From assembly GCA_035341665.1 (NCBI GenBank), contig DAOQVR010000003.1, positions 62,001 through 126,000 of the forward strand: a DNA stretch of 64,000 nt, written 5' to 3'. The notes beneath the pieces are model-generated. The model was not told the origin of the DNA, did not search any database, and saw nothing but the letters and a program-made list of their open reading frames with translations. The translations under genes were made by a program, and so were the position numbers. The stretch comes from DAOQVR01 sp035341665. GTDB taxonomy: Bacteria; Chloroflexota; Anaerolineae; JAAYZQ01. Of this stretch, positions 1 to 8,380 are shown piece by piece; positions within the stretch are counted from its first letter, which is position 1; each line of letters opens with the position of its first letter.

Positions 1-266
1 GCCGGGCGCTTCAGCCCCTGGAGCTCCGCGATAAGTGCCAGGTCGCCCCTGCGGAGGCCGCTCTCCATGGACTTGACCGCCGCGGCCGGGGTGCTGTAGC
101 GCTCGAGGTAGGGCGCCGCGAAGTAGGAAGGGTCAAAGCGCGAGTTGCCGACAAGCCCATCGGCCAGGGCCACGAGGCCGAGGATGGCAAAGGGCAGGAC
201 CGCGACGACCACCACCCAGCGCAGCCAGCGCCACGCCTTGAGCAACGCCGTCACCCTACGCCCCAT
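1..266 (-). CDS. Membrane-anchored protein of unknown function, N-terminal part (continues past left edge)
   Basis: An open frame on the minus strand starts with ATG at 266 and is still open at base 1, so about 88 residues are visible. It begins with a basic stretch followed by one hydrophobic segment (about residues 15-35, with VVVAVLPFAILGLVALA), then a soluble region containing SRFDPSYFAAPYLERYS. This fits a type II membrane protein or an uncleaved signal anchor with an outside domain. No family is recognised from the visible part. It lies 105 bp after the fused permease gene, in the same direction, and may be the last gene of that unit. No clear ribosome binding site precedes the ATG, so the start is uncertain. 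Confidence 0.55.
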   Translation of the reverse strand, partial: MGRRVTALLKAWRWLRWVVVVAVLPFAILGLVALADGLVGNSRFDPSYFAAPYLERYSTPAAAVKSMESGLRRGDLALIAELQGLKRP

Positions 267-287
267 CGTCTGGAAGCCAAAGCCGGG

Positions 288-307
288 GCCGGGTATGGAA
301 ACCCGGC
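288..307. repeat. Palindromic intergenic repeat, single copy
   Basis: A 20-bp hairpin sequence with core GGGTATGGAAACCC lies between two minus-strand genes. It matches the three tandem copies at 14847-14923 except for one swapped base pair near the stem base that keeps the pairing (G-C becomes C-G). Confidence 0.75.
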
Positions 308-371
308 CTACGAGGTCTGTCGAGCCGACGCGACGCACTGCCTGCCATCCGTGCCTACCGTCCGCGCTCCG

Positions 372-3020
372 CTAGAGGGTCCTGAGCCTAGGGTTAAGGA
401 TGCGATCCAGCGAAAAGCCGACTAGTGCAAAGGCCAGGCCGGTCACGACGATCAAGAGAGTGGGCTCCAAGACCCAGTAGGTGTGACCTGCCCAGGCCGC
501 GAAGTTGAAGGCATCGTAGATCACCTTGCCCCAGGTAGGAAGGTGAGGATCACTGACACCCAGGAATGCCAGGGTTGCCTCGAAGAAGACGTAGGTTGGG
601 ACCAGCACAACGAGCTGCGGGATCAGGATCGGCAGGATGCGCGGCACGAGATAGCGGCGGATCACCCTCCAACCGGTTGCGCCGTAAGCCTGTGCGGCCT
701 CGACGTAGGGCGCCTCCCTGACCTGGAGAAAGGCGGCCCGGTAGCTCTTGACCGAGCTGCCAAAGATGTTGAGGAGAACAATGACTCCCAGGATGGCCCA
801 GATGCTGCCGGCATAGAGCCAGTAGACCATGATGGCCATCGGAAGTGCAGGGAGGATCATGTTGATCTCGGTGAGGCGCTGGACCAGGCCGTCCACCCAG
901 CCCCCGAACCAGGCGCCAATGGCGGCAAAGGCCATGGACAGGATACTGGTCGCGATGGCGCCGAAGAGCCCAAAAGCGAGCGCCACAGGGGCGCCCCAAA
1001 GAAGTGCCACGCCGAGGTCCCGGCGTTGCGAGTCTGTGCCGGCCCAGCCATAGACCTGGCCCCTGAGCACGAGCTCGGCGTCGACATCTGAGCCAGGCTC
1101 GAAAGTGAAGGCCTGGACCTCCAGCCGGTAGGTGCCCTTGCCCGCCGCAGGTTCCTCAGCGGCGGCGTCCCGGAAGAGAACCTGCACCGGGGAGGCGCCG
1201 CCTCTGCCCTGCATCCATTCCTCCCGCCGGATTCCCGCCTGTGCGATATCCATCTTGGGAAGTGCGCTCGAGGCATACCACACCTCCCCATTCACCACGG
1301 AAAAGCGCCCTAGCTGAGTCCGCCTGCCGGCGGGTGCGATCCAATCCATGGAGACAAAGGGCTTCTTCGACGCATAGGACGTGCTGAAGTAGACCGCGGC
1401 CTCCTGGGGAAAGCCGCCATATGCATAGTCGAATGTGAATGTCAGGGTGATCTGGCTACTGCCGTCCACGCTGGTTGCCGTCTTGCTGAGTGCACCGTTC
1501 TCCCGGTTGAAGACCAGGGTAGGAGGCAGCTTTTCGCGCCGGAGCAGATTGGTCCACTCGGGACGTCCGTTTACCGGCAGCAGGTAGCTGTCGGGTCGCT
1601 GGGGGCGCCAGCGGTCGCACGCCTCTCGGTAGGGGATGGCGACCAGTGCGTAGACCGAGACGCCGATGAGAGCGACGATGATCAGGATGCCGCTGGCTGC
1701 GGAGGGATAGCGCACGAGCTCGCGCAGCACGGTGAGGATGGTGCGCTCTCCTGTGCGGTGTCGAGAGCCCACGAACGGGCGGCCCTTCCCGTCGCCGGCG
1801 GCCGAGCCCCTATCATCGAACCGAGCATCGGGCATTGGCACCGTCTTGGGCAGATGGGACTGCCCGGAACGACGGCTCAGCCAAGATGGCAGGGCGAGCC
1901 TGCGCCTGCCGAACGGCCGCACGGTCCGCCCGTTGCCGGCAACCCTGACCCTAGGGTCCACGGTGGCATAGATGATGTCCAGAAGCAGCACAGAGAGTGC
2001 AAGAAGCAATGCGAACACGACGATCACGGCCGTCGCGACGTTCCTTTGGTTTAGGCGCAGAGCCATGACGAAGAGCTGGCCGATGCCGGGCCAATCGAAG
2101 AGCAGCTCCAGGACCAGGATGCTCTGCCAGAAGGTGACGAGCATGACGGCAAAACTGGTGATGATGTAGGGCAGGACCGGCCTGAGGACATAGCGCCGCT
2201 CCACCATGCGCGGTGGGAGTCCTTGGGCCTTCGCCAGCTCCACATAGTCTTCGCCGGCGTGGACCAGGAAGAACGTCCGCCAAGCGTATACGCTCTGAAA
2301 GTAGAGGCTCAGGAAGATGGCCGTTACCGGCAGGATCATGTGCTTGAGGACGATCGGGACGTAGCCAAGCTGAGTGGCCGGGGGCAGGTCGTCGTACATG
2401 CCGCCAAAAGGCAGGAGGCCAAGCTCACCGGCAAAGATCACAGTAAGCAGAATGCCGTAGGCCCAGTTGGGGATAGTGGAGATGGGCGAGAGGCCAACCA
2501 CCAGGCGGTCCAGGATACCGCCGTGCTTGTGAGAGAGGCGCAGCGCGGTAAGGAGGCTGGCAACGAAGACGAGAAGGTTGGCCGTCCCGGCGAGCAGCAG
2601 AGTTCGCGGCAACCGCAGCAGGATAAGGTTGCGCACGGTTGGGGCGCGCGACTCGAGGCCACGCAGGATGAGCTGCATGTAGGCCTCTCCCCAGTCAAAG
2701 GTGACGGCTTTCCAGAACCAACGGGCACAGCGCAGAAGGAAAGGCTGGTCCAGGCCGTAGGCCTTGCGCAACCCCGCTTCTGCTTCTTCGTAGACCTTGA
2801 GCAGCTCTACCTGCGTCAGTCCAGGATTGGCCAGGGAGATGGAGTTGAGGGACTCGGCTATCTGGGCCTCAAAGATCTTGTCGATGTATCCCCCATAGTT
2901 CAGGACGACGATCGCCAGGAAGACGCCGATCGCCACCATCAAGGAAAGCACGACGACCCGTGCGAGCGTGTATCGGGCGACTCTCAAGATGGTGCTGGGA
3001 GCCCTGGGTTGGTCAGGCAC
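372..3020 (-). CDS. Fused DppB-DppC type ABC permease (second copy of the B+C module)
   Basis: One frame encodes two peptide/nickel-type permeases in tandem. Residues about 13-360 are DppB-like, with the EAA loop around EDYVELAKAQGL and ERRYVLRP. A hydrophilic linker of about 70 residues follows. Residues about 430-882 are DppC-like and end with NPRLRTL, as in the unfused DppC at 5697-7052. The DppC half also has a long insertion outside the membrane between its first helix and the GTDSQRRDLGVALLWG segment. It is a clear paralogue of the separate DppB and DppC genes upstream in the operon. The frame could begin upstream, but that part translates an intergenic repeat, so the GTG at 3020 (after a GAGGG) is preferred. 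It should form the membrane channel and use ATPases encoded elsewhere, possibly the neighbouring DppD and DppF. Confidence 0.8.
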   Translation of the reverse strand: MPDQPRAPSTILRVARYTLARVVVLSLMVAIGVFLAIVVLNYGGYIDKIFEAQIAESLNSISLANPGLTQVELLKVYEEAEAGLRKAYGLDQPFLLRCARWFWKAVTFDWGEAYMQLILRGLESRAPTVRNLILLRLPRTLLLAGTANLLVFVASLLTALRLSHKHGGILDRLVVGLSPISTIPNWAYGILLTVIFAGELGLLPFGGMYDDLPPATQLGYVPIVLKHMILPVTAIFLSLYFQSVYAWRTFFLVHAGEDYVELAKAQGLPPRMVERRYVLRPVLPYIITSFAVMLVTFWQSILVLELLFDWPGIGQLFVMALRLNQRNVATAVIVVFALLLALSVLLLDIIYATVDPRVRVAGNGRTVRPFGRRRLALPSWLSRRSGQSHLPKTVPMPDARFDDRGSAAGDGKGRPFVGSRHRTGERTILTVLRELVRYPSAASGILIIVALIGVSVYALVAIPYREACDRWRPQRPDSYLLPVNGRPEWTNLLRREKLPPTLVFNRENGALSKTATSVDGSSQITLTFTFDYAYGGFPQEAAVYFSTSYASKKPFVSMDWIAPAGRRTQLGRFSVVNGEVWYASSALPKMDIAQAGIRREEWMQGRGGASPVQVLFRDAAAEEPAAGKGTYRLEVQAFTFEPGSDVDAELVLRGQVYGWAGTDSQRRDLGVALLWGAPVALAFGLFGAIATSILSMAFAAIGAWFGGWVDGLVQRLTEINMILPALPMAIMVYWLYAGSIWAILGVIVLLNIFGSSVKSYRAAFLQVREAPYVEAAQAYGATGWRVIRRYLVPRILPILIPQLVVLVPTYVFFEATLAFLGVSDPHLPTWGKVIYDAFNFAAWAGHTYWVLEPTLLIVVTGLAFALVGFSLDRILNPRLRTL

Positions 3021-3064
3021 TCGACCCTCGCTGCTCCTGACGGCTGTTGCGCAGTGTGCTGGCC

Positions 3065-3157
3065 CTGTCGTGCTGAGCCTGAGCGCGGCGCAGGCAAAGC
3101 GTCCCCCCACGGTCATGGGCGAGATTCTTCGCTCCCTGCGGTCGCTCAGAGTGACAG
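3065..3157. repeat. MITE-like inverted-repeat element
   Basis: The ends are imperfect inverted copies: CTGTCGTGCTGAGC at 3065-3078 and GCTCAGAGTGACAG at 3144-3157, matching at 11 of 14 positions. The inner part reads, on the minus strand, as the widespread noncoding sequence often mistranslated as CHSER...GAKNL. It sits directly upstream of the fused permease gene and may supply or disturb its expression signals. Confidence 0.55.
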
Positions 3158-3271
3158 ATAGGAGAGCATGCAACAGCCCTGCGTTGGACACGACTCAGCA
3201 ATGACATCGGACCTCAGTAGAATAACGCCCGGGTGCCTGATCCGTTCAGAGCCGGGCGCGCAGGAGAGAGG

Positions 3272-3295
3272 CGGGGGCGCCTCTCGGCGCCCCCG
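3272..3295 (-). terminator. Possible terminator hairpin after the dpp-type operon
   Basis: A perfect 10-bp stem (CGGGGGCGCC / GGCGCCCCCG) with a TCTC loop lies downstream of the small membrane protein gene. The minus strand continues with a pyrimidine-rich stretch but no T run, so it may be a weak terminator or an RNA stabiliser. Confidence 0.4.
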
Positions 3296-3373
3296 GCGTG
3301 TCGTCGACTCGGCCCCGGCGCTCCTGACGCTATCGCGCCGGCTTCTCCGCAGGCAGATCGGGCTGAGGAATAC

Positions 3374-3583
3374 CTACTCCTTGCCCTTGCGCAGGCGGAC
3401 GAGGTAGGCAGTCCCGGCAACGCCCAGCATCAGGCCAACCATCGATGCCCCGAAGGAGAGAAAGTTGAGCGCCCAGGTCGAAGGGATGACCTGGAGCACG
3501 ATGAGCCAGGGGATCACCGCCCCTGCCAACACCAGCAAGAAACCGATCCCAATCATCCATCCGGGTGACAGGCGTCCCAGCAT
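3374..3583 (-). CDS. Small membrane protein with two helices
   Basis: The 69-residue protein has two hydrophobic segments (about residues 9-31 and 38-60) and a basic C-terminus ending RLRKGKE. The ATG at 3583 follows GAGGG at 6-nt spacing; a GTG at 3586 is also possible. It lies 43 bp after the DppF-like ATPase gene and probably belongs to the transporter operon. No family is recognised. It could be a small accessory subunit of the permease complex, which is inference from position only. Confidence 0.6.
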   Translation of the reverse strand: MLGRLSPGWMIGIGFLLVLAGAVIPWLIVLQVIPSTWALNFLSFGASMVGLMLGVAGTAYLVRLRKGKE

Positions 3584-3626
3584 CACATTCCCTCAGGCTG
3601 GCCCCCTGCGGTGGCGAGCAGGCGCA

Positions 3627-4673
3627 TTACCGGTACAGCCAGCATGCGACCGAGTGCCTTTCCTCTGGCTGGTACTCGGGCGGCTCCTCAACGTCGCACA
3701 AGTCCTTGATCATGTGACGGCAGCGTGGATGGAAGCGGCAGCCGGGCGGCGGCTTGATGAGGTTAGGTGGCTCGCCGGGCGGCACTTCCTTGAAGACGTG
3801 GAGGTTGTGGGGATCGGGGTCAGGCGAAGCGGCCAGCAGGGCGTCGGTGTATGGGTGGAGCGGGTTGCGCAGCAGGTCATCCACCTTGCACTTTTCGACG
3901 AGCTTGCCGGCATACATGACAAAGATGCGCTCGGAGAAGTAGCGAACCGTCGAGAGGTCATGGGTGATGTACATGACGGCAAGGTTGTGAGAGGCCTGGA
4001 GGCTGCGCAGAAGCCGCAGGATCTCGACGCGCACGGAGGCATCCAGCATGGAGACCGGCTCGTCGGCGACGACCATCTTGGGGTTCAGCACCATGGCGCG
4101 GGCAATGACCATGCGCTGCTGCTGGCCGCCGCTGAGCATGTGCGGGTACTTTTGGATAAAGTCCTCGATGGGCATCATCTTGACTTCTTCCATCACCCGC
4201 TGCATCCGCACCTGGCGATCGGATTTGGCCTTGATGCCGTTGATCACCATCGGCTCGCCCAAAATCCGCTCCACGGTCATGAAGGGTGCCAGGGCGCCAT
4301 AGGGGTCCTGCTGCACATAGCCGACCTGCGAACGGTACCAGCGCAGCTGTTTGGCTGCGAGGCCGGCGATGTTCGTGCCCTCAAAGACTACGTCGCCCTT
4401 GGTCGGCTTCACCAGGCCGAGGATTGTCTTCATGAGTGTGGATTTGCCGCAGCCGCTCTCGCCGACGATGGCGACCGCTTCTCCGTGCGTCAGGTCGAAC
4501 GACACATTGTCCACGGCTTTCACATAGCCGGCATGGCCGAAGCCAAATCTCCGCAGCTCGTACCAGACGTGCAGGCCCTGGATCGAAAGCAGGGCCCCGT
4601 TCCCGCTGACCGGTGCGCTCGCCACCGGGGGCTGAGTCATCTCCTGGACTGGTTCTTTTGCGTCGGTGGTCAT
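3627..4673 (-). CDS. Oligopeptide/dipeptide ABC transporter ATP-binding protein, DppF type
   Basis: The 348-residue ATPase has Walker A GESGCGKST, ABC signature LSGGQQQRM and Walker B MVVADEPVSMLDAS. It has the C-terminal oligopeptide-transporter extension with RHMIKDLCDVEEPPEYQ, and the CRFHPRC cysteine cluster typical of DppD/DppF proteins, where it usually binds an iron-sulfur cluster. The ATG at 4673 has GGGAG six bases upstream; a longer frame exists but overlaps the preceding gene. It lies 14 bp after the DppD-like gene. It should pair with that protein to power import through the DppB/C channel. The substrate is probably a peptide, but nickel or sugars cannot be excluded. Confidence 0.92.
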   Translation of the reverse strand: MTTDAKEPVQEMTQPPVASAPVSGNGALLSIQGLHVWYELRRFGFGHAGYVKAVDNVSFDLTHGEAVAIVGESGCGKSTLMKTILGLVKPTKGDVVFEGTNIAGLAAKQLRWYRSQVGYVQQDPYGALAPFMTVERILGEPMVINGIKAKSDRQVRMQRVMEEVKMMPIEDFIQKYPHMLSGGQQQRMVIARAMVLNPKMVVADEPVSMLDASVRVEILRLLRSLQASHNLAVMYITHDLSTVRYFSERIFVMYAGKLVEKCKVDDLLRNPLHPYTDALLAASPDPDPHNLHVFKEVPPGEPPNLIKPPPGCRFHPRCRHMIKDLCDVEEPPEYQPEERHSVACWLYR

Positions 4674-4687
4674 GGTCTGCTCCCGTC

Positions 4688-5692
<1,005 letters not shown>

Positions 5693-5696
5693 AGTC

Positions 5697-7052
5697 TTAT
5701 TGTCCTCTCAGTCTTGGGTTAAAGATGCGATCGAGCGAGAAACCGAGAAGGGCAAAAGCCATCCCACAGAGAATCAGGAGCACGGCCGGCTCGAGCACCC
5801 AGTAGAACAGCCCCTGGTAGAGGGCGCCGTTGGCCTGCGCATCACTGATGGCCTTGCCCCACGTCGGCAGGCTGGGATCGCCCAGCCCCAGTACCGCCAG
5901 CGACGCTTCCAGGAAGACGTAGGCAGGGATGCCGGTCACCAGGGCAGGGATCATCATGGGGATGATCTTGGGCAAGAGGTAGCGGAAGATCACCCGCCAG
6001 TTACCCGCGCCGTAAGCCCGCGCCGCGTCGATGTAGCCAGATTCCTTGACCTGGAGAAATATCGAGCGGTAGTTGAGGATGGATGCACCAAAGATCGAGA
6101 GGAGGATGGTCGCCCCCAGGATGACAAAGATCGAGCGCGAGTAGAAGACGCCGATCATGATCAAGATGGGCAGGAATGGAAGCACCATGTTGACCTGCGT
6201 GATGCGCTGAATCAGTGCGTCGACCCAGCCACCGAACCAGGTCGCAATCGCGGCGATGAGCATGGTCGTGATGGTGGTGCCAAGCGCGGCGAGGAGGCCG
6301 AAGGAGAGGGCGACCGGCGTCCCCCACAGCAAGGCGACTTTCAAGTCGCGGCGCAGGTGATCCGTACCGGCGATGCCGGCCAGCTGACCGTAGACAATCA
6401 GCTCTGCGTCCAGAGTCGAATCGGGCTCGAAGGTGAAGCCCAGGACTTCGAGCTTGTACTGCCCCTTCATTACGGCGGGTGGCTGGGCCGCAGGGTCCAC
6501 CGCGAAGAGCGCTTTGACCGGCGCGACACCCCCCAGCTTTTTCGTCAGCTTGGCATCCTGGGCGAAGTAGAACGCCTGTCCCTTTTCCACACCGAGGTCG
6601 GCCACGCGGACCACCGTGCCGTCGGGCTTGGTCCAGGACATGGAGACGTGGGGCTTTTTCTCGGTGAACTTGGCGTCGAAAAAGATCACCATGTCCGAGG
6701 CGAAGCTGGCCGCCTCGAACTCAAAGGGGAAGGTCATGGTATAGACGTTGACGTCGCCGGCGAAGACCTCCTTTTCCGCCGAGCCCTCGGCGGTGCTCAT
6801 GACGATGGTCTCGGGCAGCTTGTCGCGGCGGAAAAGGTTCGTCCAGGTCGGTCCGGCGTACTTGGGGTTGCGGTACCAAATGTCGAGGCCGGTGGTCGGG
6901 TCCTTGCCTCCGCGCCAAAGGCGGACCGCCTCGTCGTACGGCACGCTGACGACTGCATAGACGGCCACGACAATCAGCAGCAGGATGATCGATAGGCCGA
7001 TGATGGCCGACGGGTAACGCAGCAGCTCCTTGAAGGTGCCCTTGAGTTTCAC
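5697..7052 (-). CDS. DppC-type ABC permease with a large insertion outside the membrane
   Basis: The 451-residue protein starts with GTG at 7052, overlapping the DppB stop by four bases (GTGA). After a first helix (about residues 12-36) there is an insertion of roughly 190 residues, predicted beta-rich, before the normal DppC segment GTDHLRRDLKVALLWG. Five further helices and the EAA loop (SGYIDAARAYGAGNWRVI) follow. The usual DppC is near 300 residues, so the insertion accounts for the extra length. The same insertion is present in the fused permease at 372-3020. It may contact the enlarged binding protein encoded upstream. Confidence 0.9.
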   Translation of the reverse strand: MKLKGTFKELLRYPSAIIGLSIILLLIVVAVYAVVSVPYDEAVRLWRGGKDPTTGLDIWYRNPKYAGPTWTNLFRRDKLPETIVMSTAEGSAEKEVFAGDVNVYTMTFPFEFEAASFASDMVIFFDAKFTEKKPHVSMSWTKPDGTVVRVADLGVEKGQAFYFAQDAKLTKKLGGVAPVKALFAVDPAAQPPAVMKGQYKLEVLGFTFEPDSTLDAELIVYGQLAGIAGTDHLRRDLKVALLWGTPVALSFGLLAALGTTITTMLIAAIATWFGGWVDALIQRITQVNMVLPFLPILIMIGVFYSRSIFVILGATILLSIFGASILNYRSIFLQVKESGYIDAARAYGAGNWRVIFRYLLPKIIPMMIPALVTGIPAYVFLEASLAVLGLGDPSLPTWGKAISDAQANGALYQGLFYWVLEPAVLLILCGMAFALLGFSLDRIFNPRLRGQ

Positions 7053-8194
7053 CCTGCCCTCCCCTGGCCGCCGCCGACCTTGACCCGCGGGTCGACCAGC
7101 GCATAGACAAAATCCAGCAGGAATAGTGTTATGGCGAGCAAATAGGCGTAGATCACGCACTCTCCGACAATCACCGGGGTGTCGTACAGGCCGATGGCCT
7201 GGTACAGAGCGCGTCCAAAGCCGGGCCACTGGAAGATGGTCTCGAAAATCGGTGCACCGACCCAGATGGCGATCACCAAGAGCGAGAAGCTGGTTATGAT
7301 GACGGGCAAGGTCGGCCGCAGGATGTAGCGCCGCTCGATGTCCTTGTCCTTGAGCCCTTTGGCCTTGGCCATCTCCACATAGTCCTCGCTCGAATAGATG
7401 AGGAAGAAGGTGCGCCAGCTGTAGATCTGGATGGGCAGGAGGGTCATGGTGAGTGCCGCGACGGGCAGGATCATGTGCTTGAGCATGCTGAGGAGGTAGA
7501 GGCCCTTGTTGTCGGGCGGCGGCGCGTCGACCATGTGCCCGAAAGGCAGCCACCCCAGGAGCGCGGCAAAGATCAGGATCAGGAAGATGCCGTAGAACCA
7601 GCCAGGGGCAGAGGAGGTCGGGGCCATCATGACGACGATTTTGTCAATGGTGCTGCCATACTTGCGCGAGACAGAGAGCGCGAGCAGCACTCCCAGGGTG
7701 AAGAGGAGGAGGTCAGCCGTCCCAAAGAGCACGAGCGTGGCCGGCATGCGCTCCAGCAAGATGTTCTTGACCATCTTGGAGCCGCTGTCGCTGGACATCT
7801 GGAGTGCCCGGCCCAGGTCGAGGGTGATGGCGTTCTTCAGGTAAATGACGCTGCGCACCAGGAAGGGCTTGTCCAGCCCGAGGCGCTTTTCCTGGATGGC
7901 GTACTGCTCCTCGCGCATTTTGAGCTTTTGGGCCTCGGGCAGGGCCTTGAATTGGGGGTTCATGGCAAAGGCCTGGTCGACGGACTCGCGGATCTGCCCG
8001 CGCTGAATCTTGTCTACGTGACCGCCCATGTTGGCAATGAGGATGGTGAGGTAGACGCCCACGACGACGGTGACGAACAGCAGGACGAGGCGGACCAGGC
8101 TGTACCGGAGAAGCCTCACCAGGGCACTGGACCCGCCTTTCTTCTTTTCAGCAGCCCCCGCCTTGGGAGCGGCGGCCAAGGTCGCTTCGCTCAC
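7049..8194 (-). CDS. DppB-type ABC permease
   Basis: The 381-residue membrane protein has an Ala/Lys-rich cytoplasmic start, a first helix at about residues 32-54, and a long loop with RLGLDKPFLVR, the family-typical GLDKP region. The EAA motif is EDYVEMAKAKGL followed by ERRYILRPTLP. It starts at GTG with AAGGAGG seven bases upstream. It forms the membrane channel with the DppC-like protein, whose gene it overlaps by four bases. The binding-protein gene lies 186 bp upstream, with a stable hairpin between. Confidence 0.92.
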   Translation of the reverse strand: MSEATLAAAPKAGAAEKKKGGSSALVRLLRYSLVRLVLLFVTVVVGVYLTILIANMGGHVDKIQRGQIRESVDQAFAMNPQFKALPEAQKLKMREEQYAIQEKRLGLDKPFLVRSVIYLKNAITLDLGRALQMSSDSGSKMVKNILLERMPATLVLFGTADLLLFTLGVLLALSVSRKYGSTIDKIVVMMAPTSSAPGWFYGIFLILIFAALLGWLPFGHMVDAPPPDNKGLYLLSMLKHMILPVAALTMTLLPIQIYSWRTFFLIYSSEDYVEMAKAKGLKDKDIERRYILRPTLPVIITSFSLLVIAIWVGAPIFETIFQWPGFGRALYQAIGLYDTPVIVGECVIYAYLLAITLFLLDFVYALVDPRVKVGGGQGRAG

Positions 8195-8323
8195 AGCAGC
8201 ACCTCCTTGGAATCAGCGCGACTTCACGTCGGTTGGGGCCGAGCCCCGGGCCCGGTACCCGACAGGGGCTGGGGAGCCAAGCGCCAGACCGCCCACTCGA
8301 GCGCTCCCCGGTCATGTAAGCAA

Positions 8324-8360
8324 GCCCGATGGGGGCAGGTTTCCCGAACCCCCACCGGGC
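8324..8360 (-). promoter_or_regulatory. Stem-loop between binding-protein and permease genes
   Basis: Twelve-base arms (GCCCGATGGGGG and CCCCCACCGGGC) pair with one mismatch around a 13-base loop. It lies just after the stop of the binding-protein gene and before dppB. Such hairpins commonly protect the binding-protein message or reduce read-through, giving more binding protein than permease; that role is inferred. Confidence 0.55.
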
Positions 8361-8380
8361 ATCATGGGTAGACTACCGGC

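Larger units (their letters stand above)
3021..3373. other. Intergenic region with a MITE-like repeat and a GC hairpin
   Basis: This 353-bp stretch separates the small membrane protein gene from the fused permease gene. It holds the inverted-repeat element at 3065-3157 and the hairpin at 3272-3295. No convincing gene is present; open frames here translate the repeat. Confidence 0.7.

Noticed and set aside
3021..3191. N-terminal extension of the fused permease
   Set aside because: The extra residues translate an inverted-repeat element with the well-known noncoding motif; a GTG with upstream GAGGG at 3020 gives a normal permease start.
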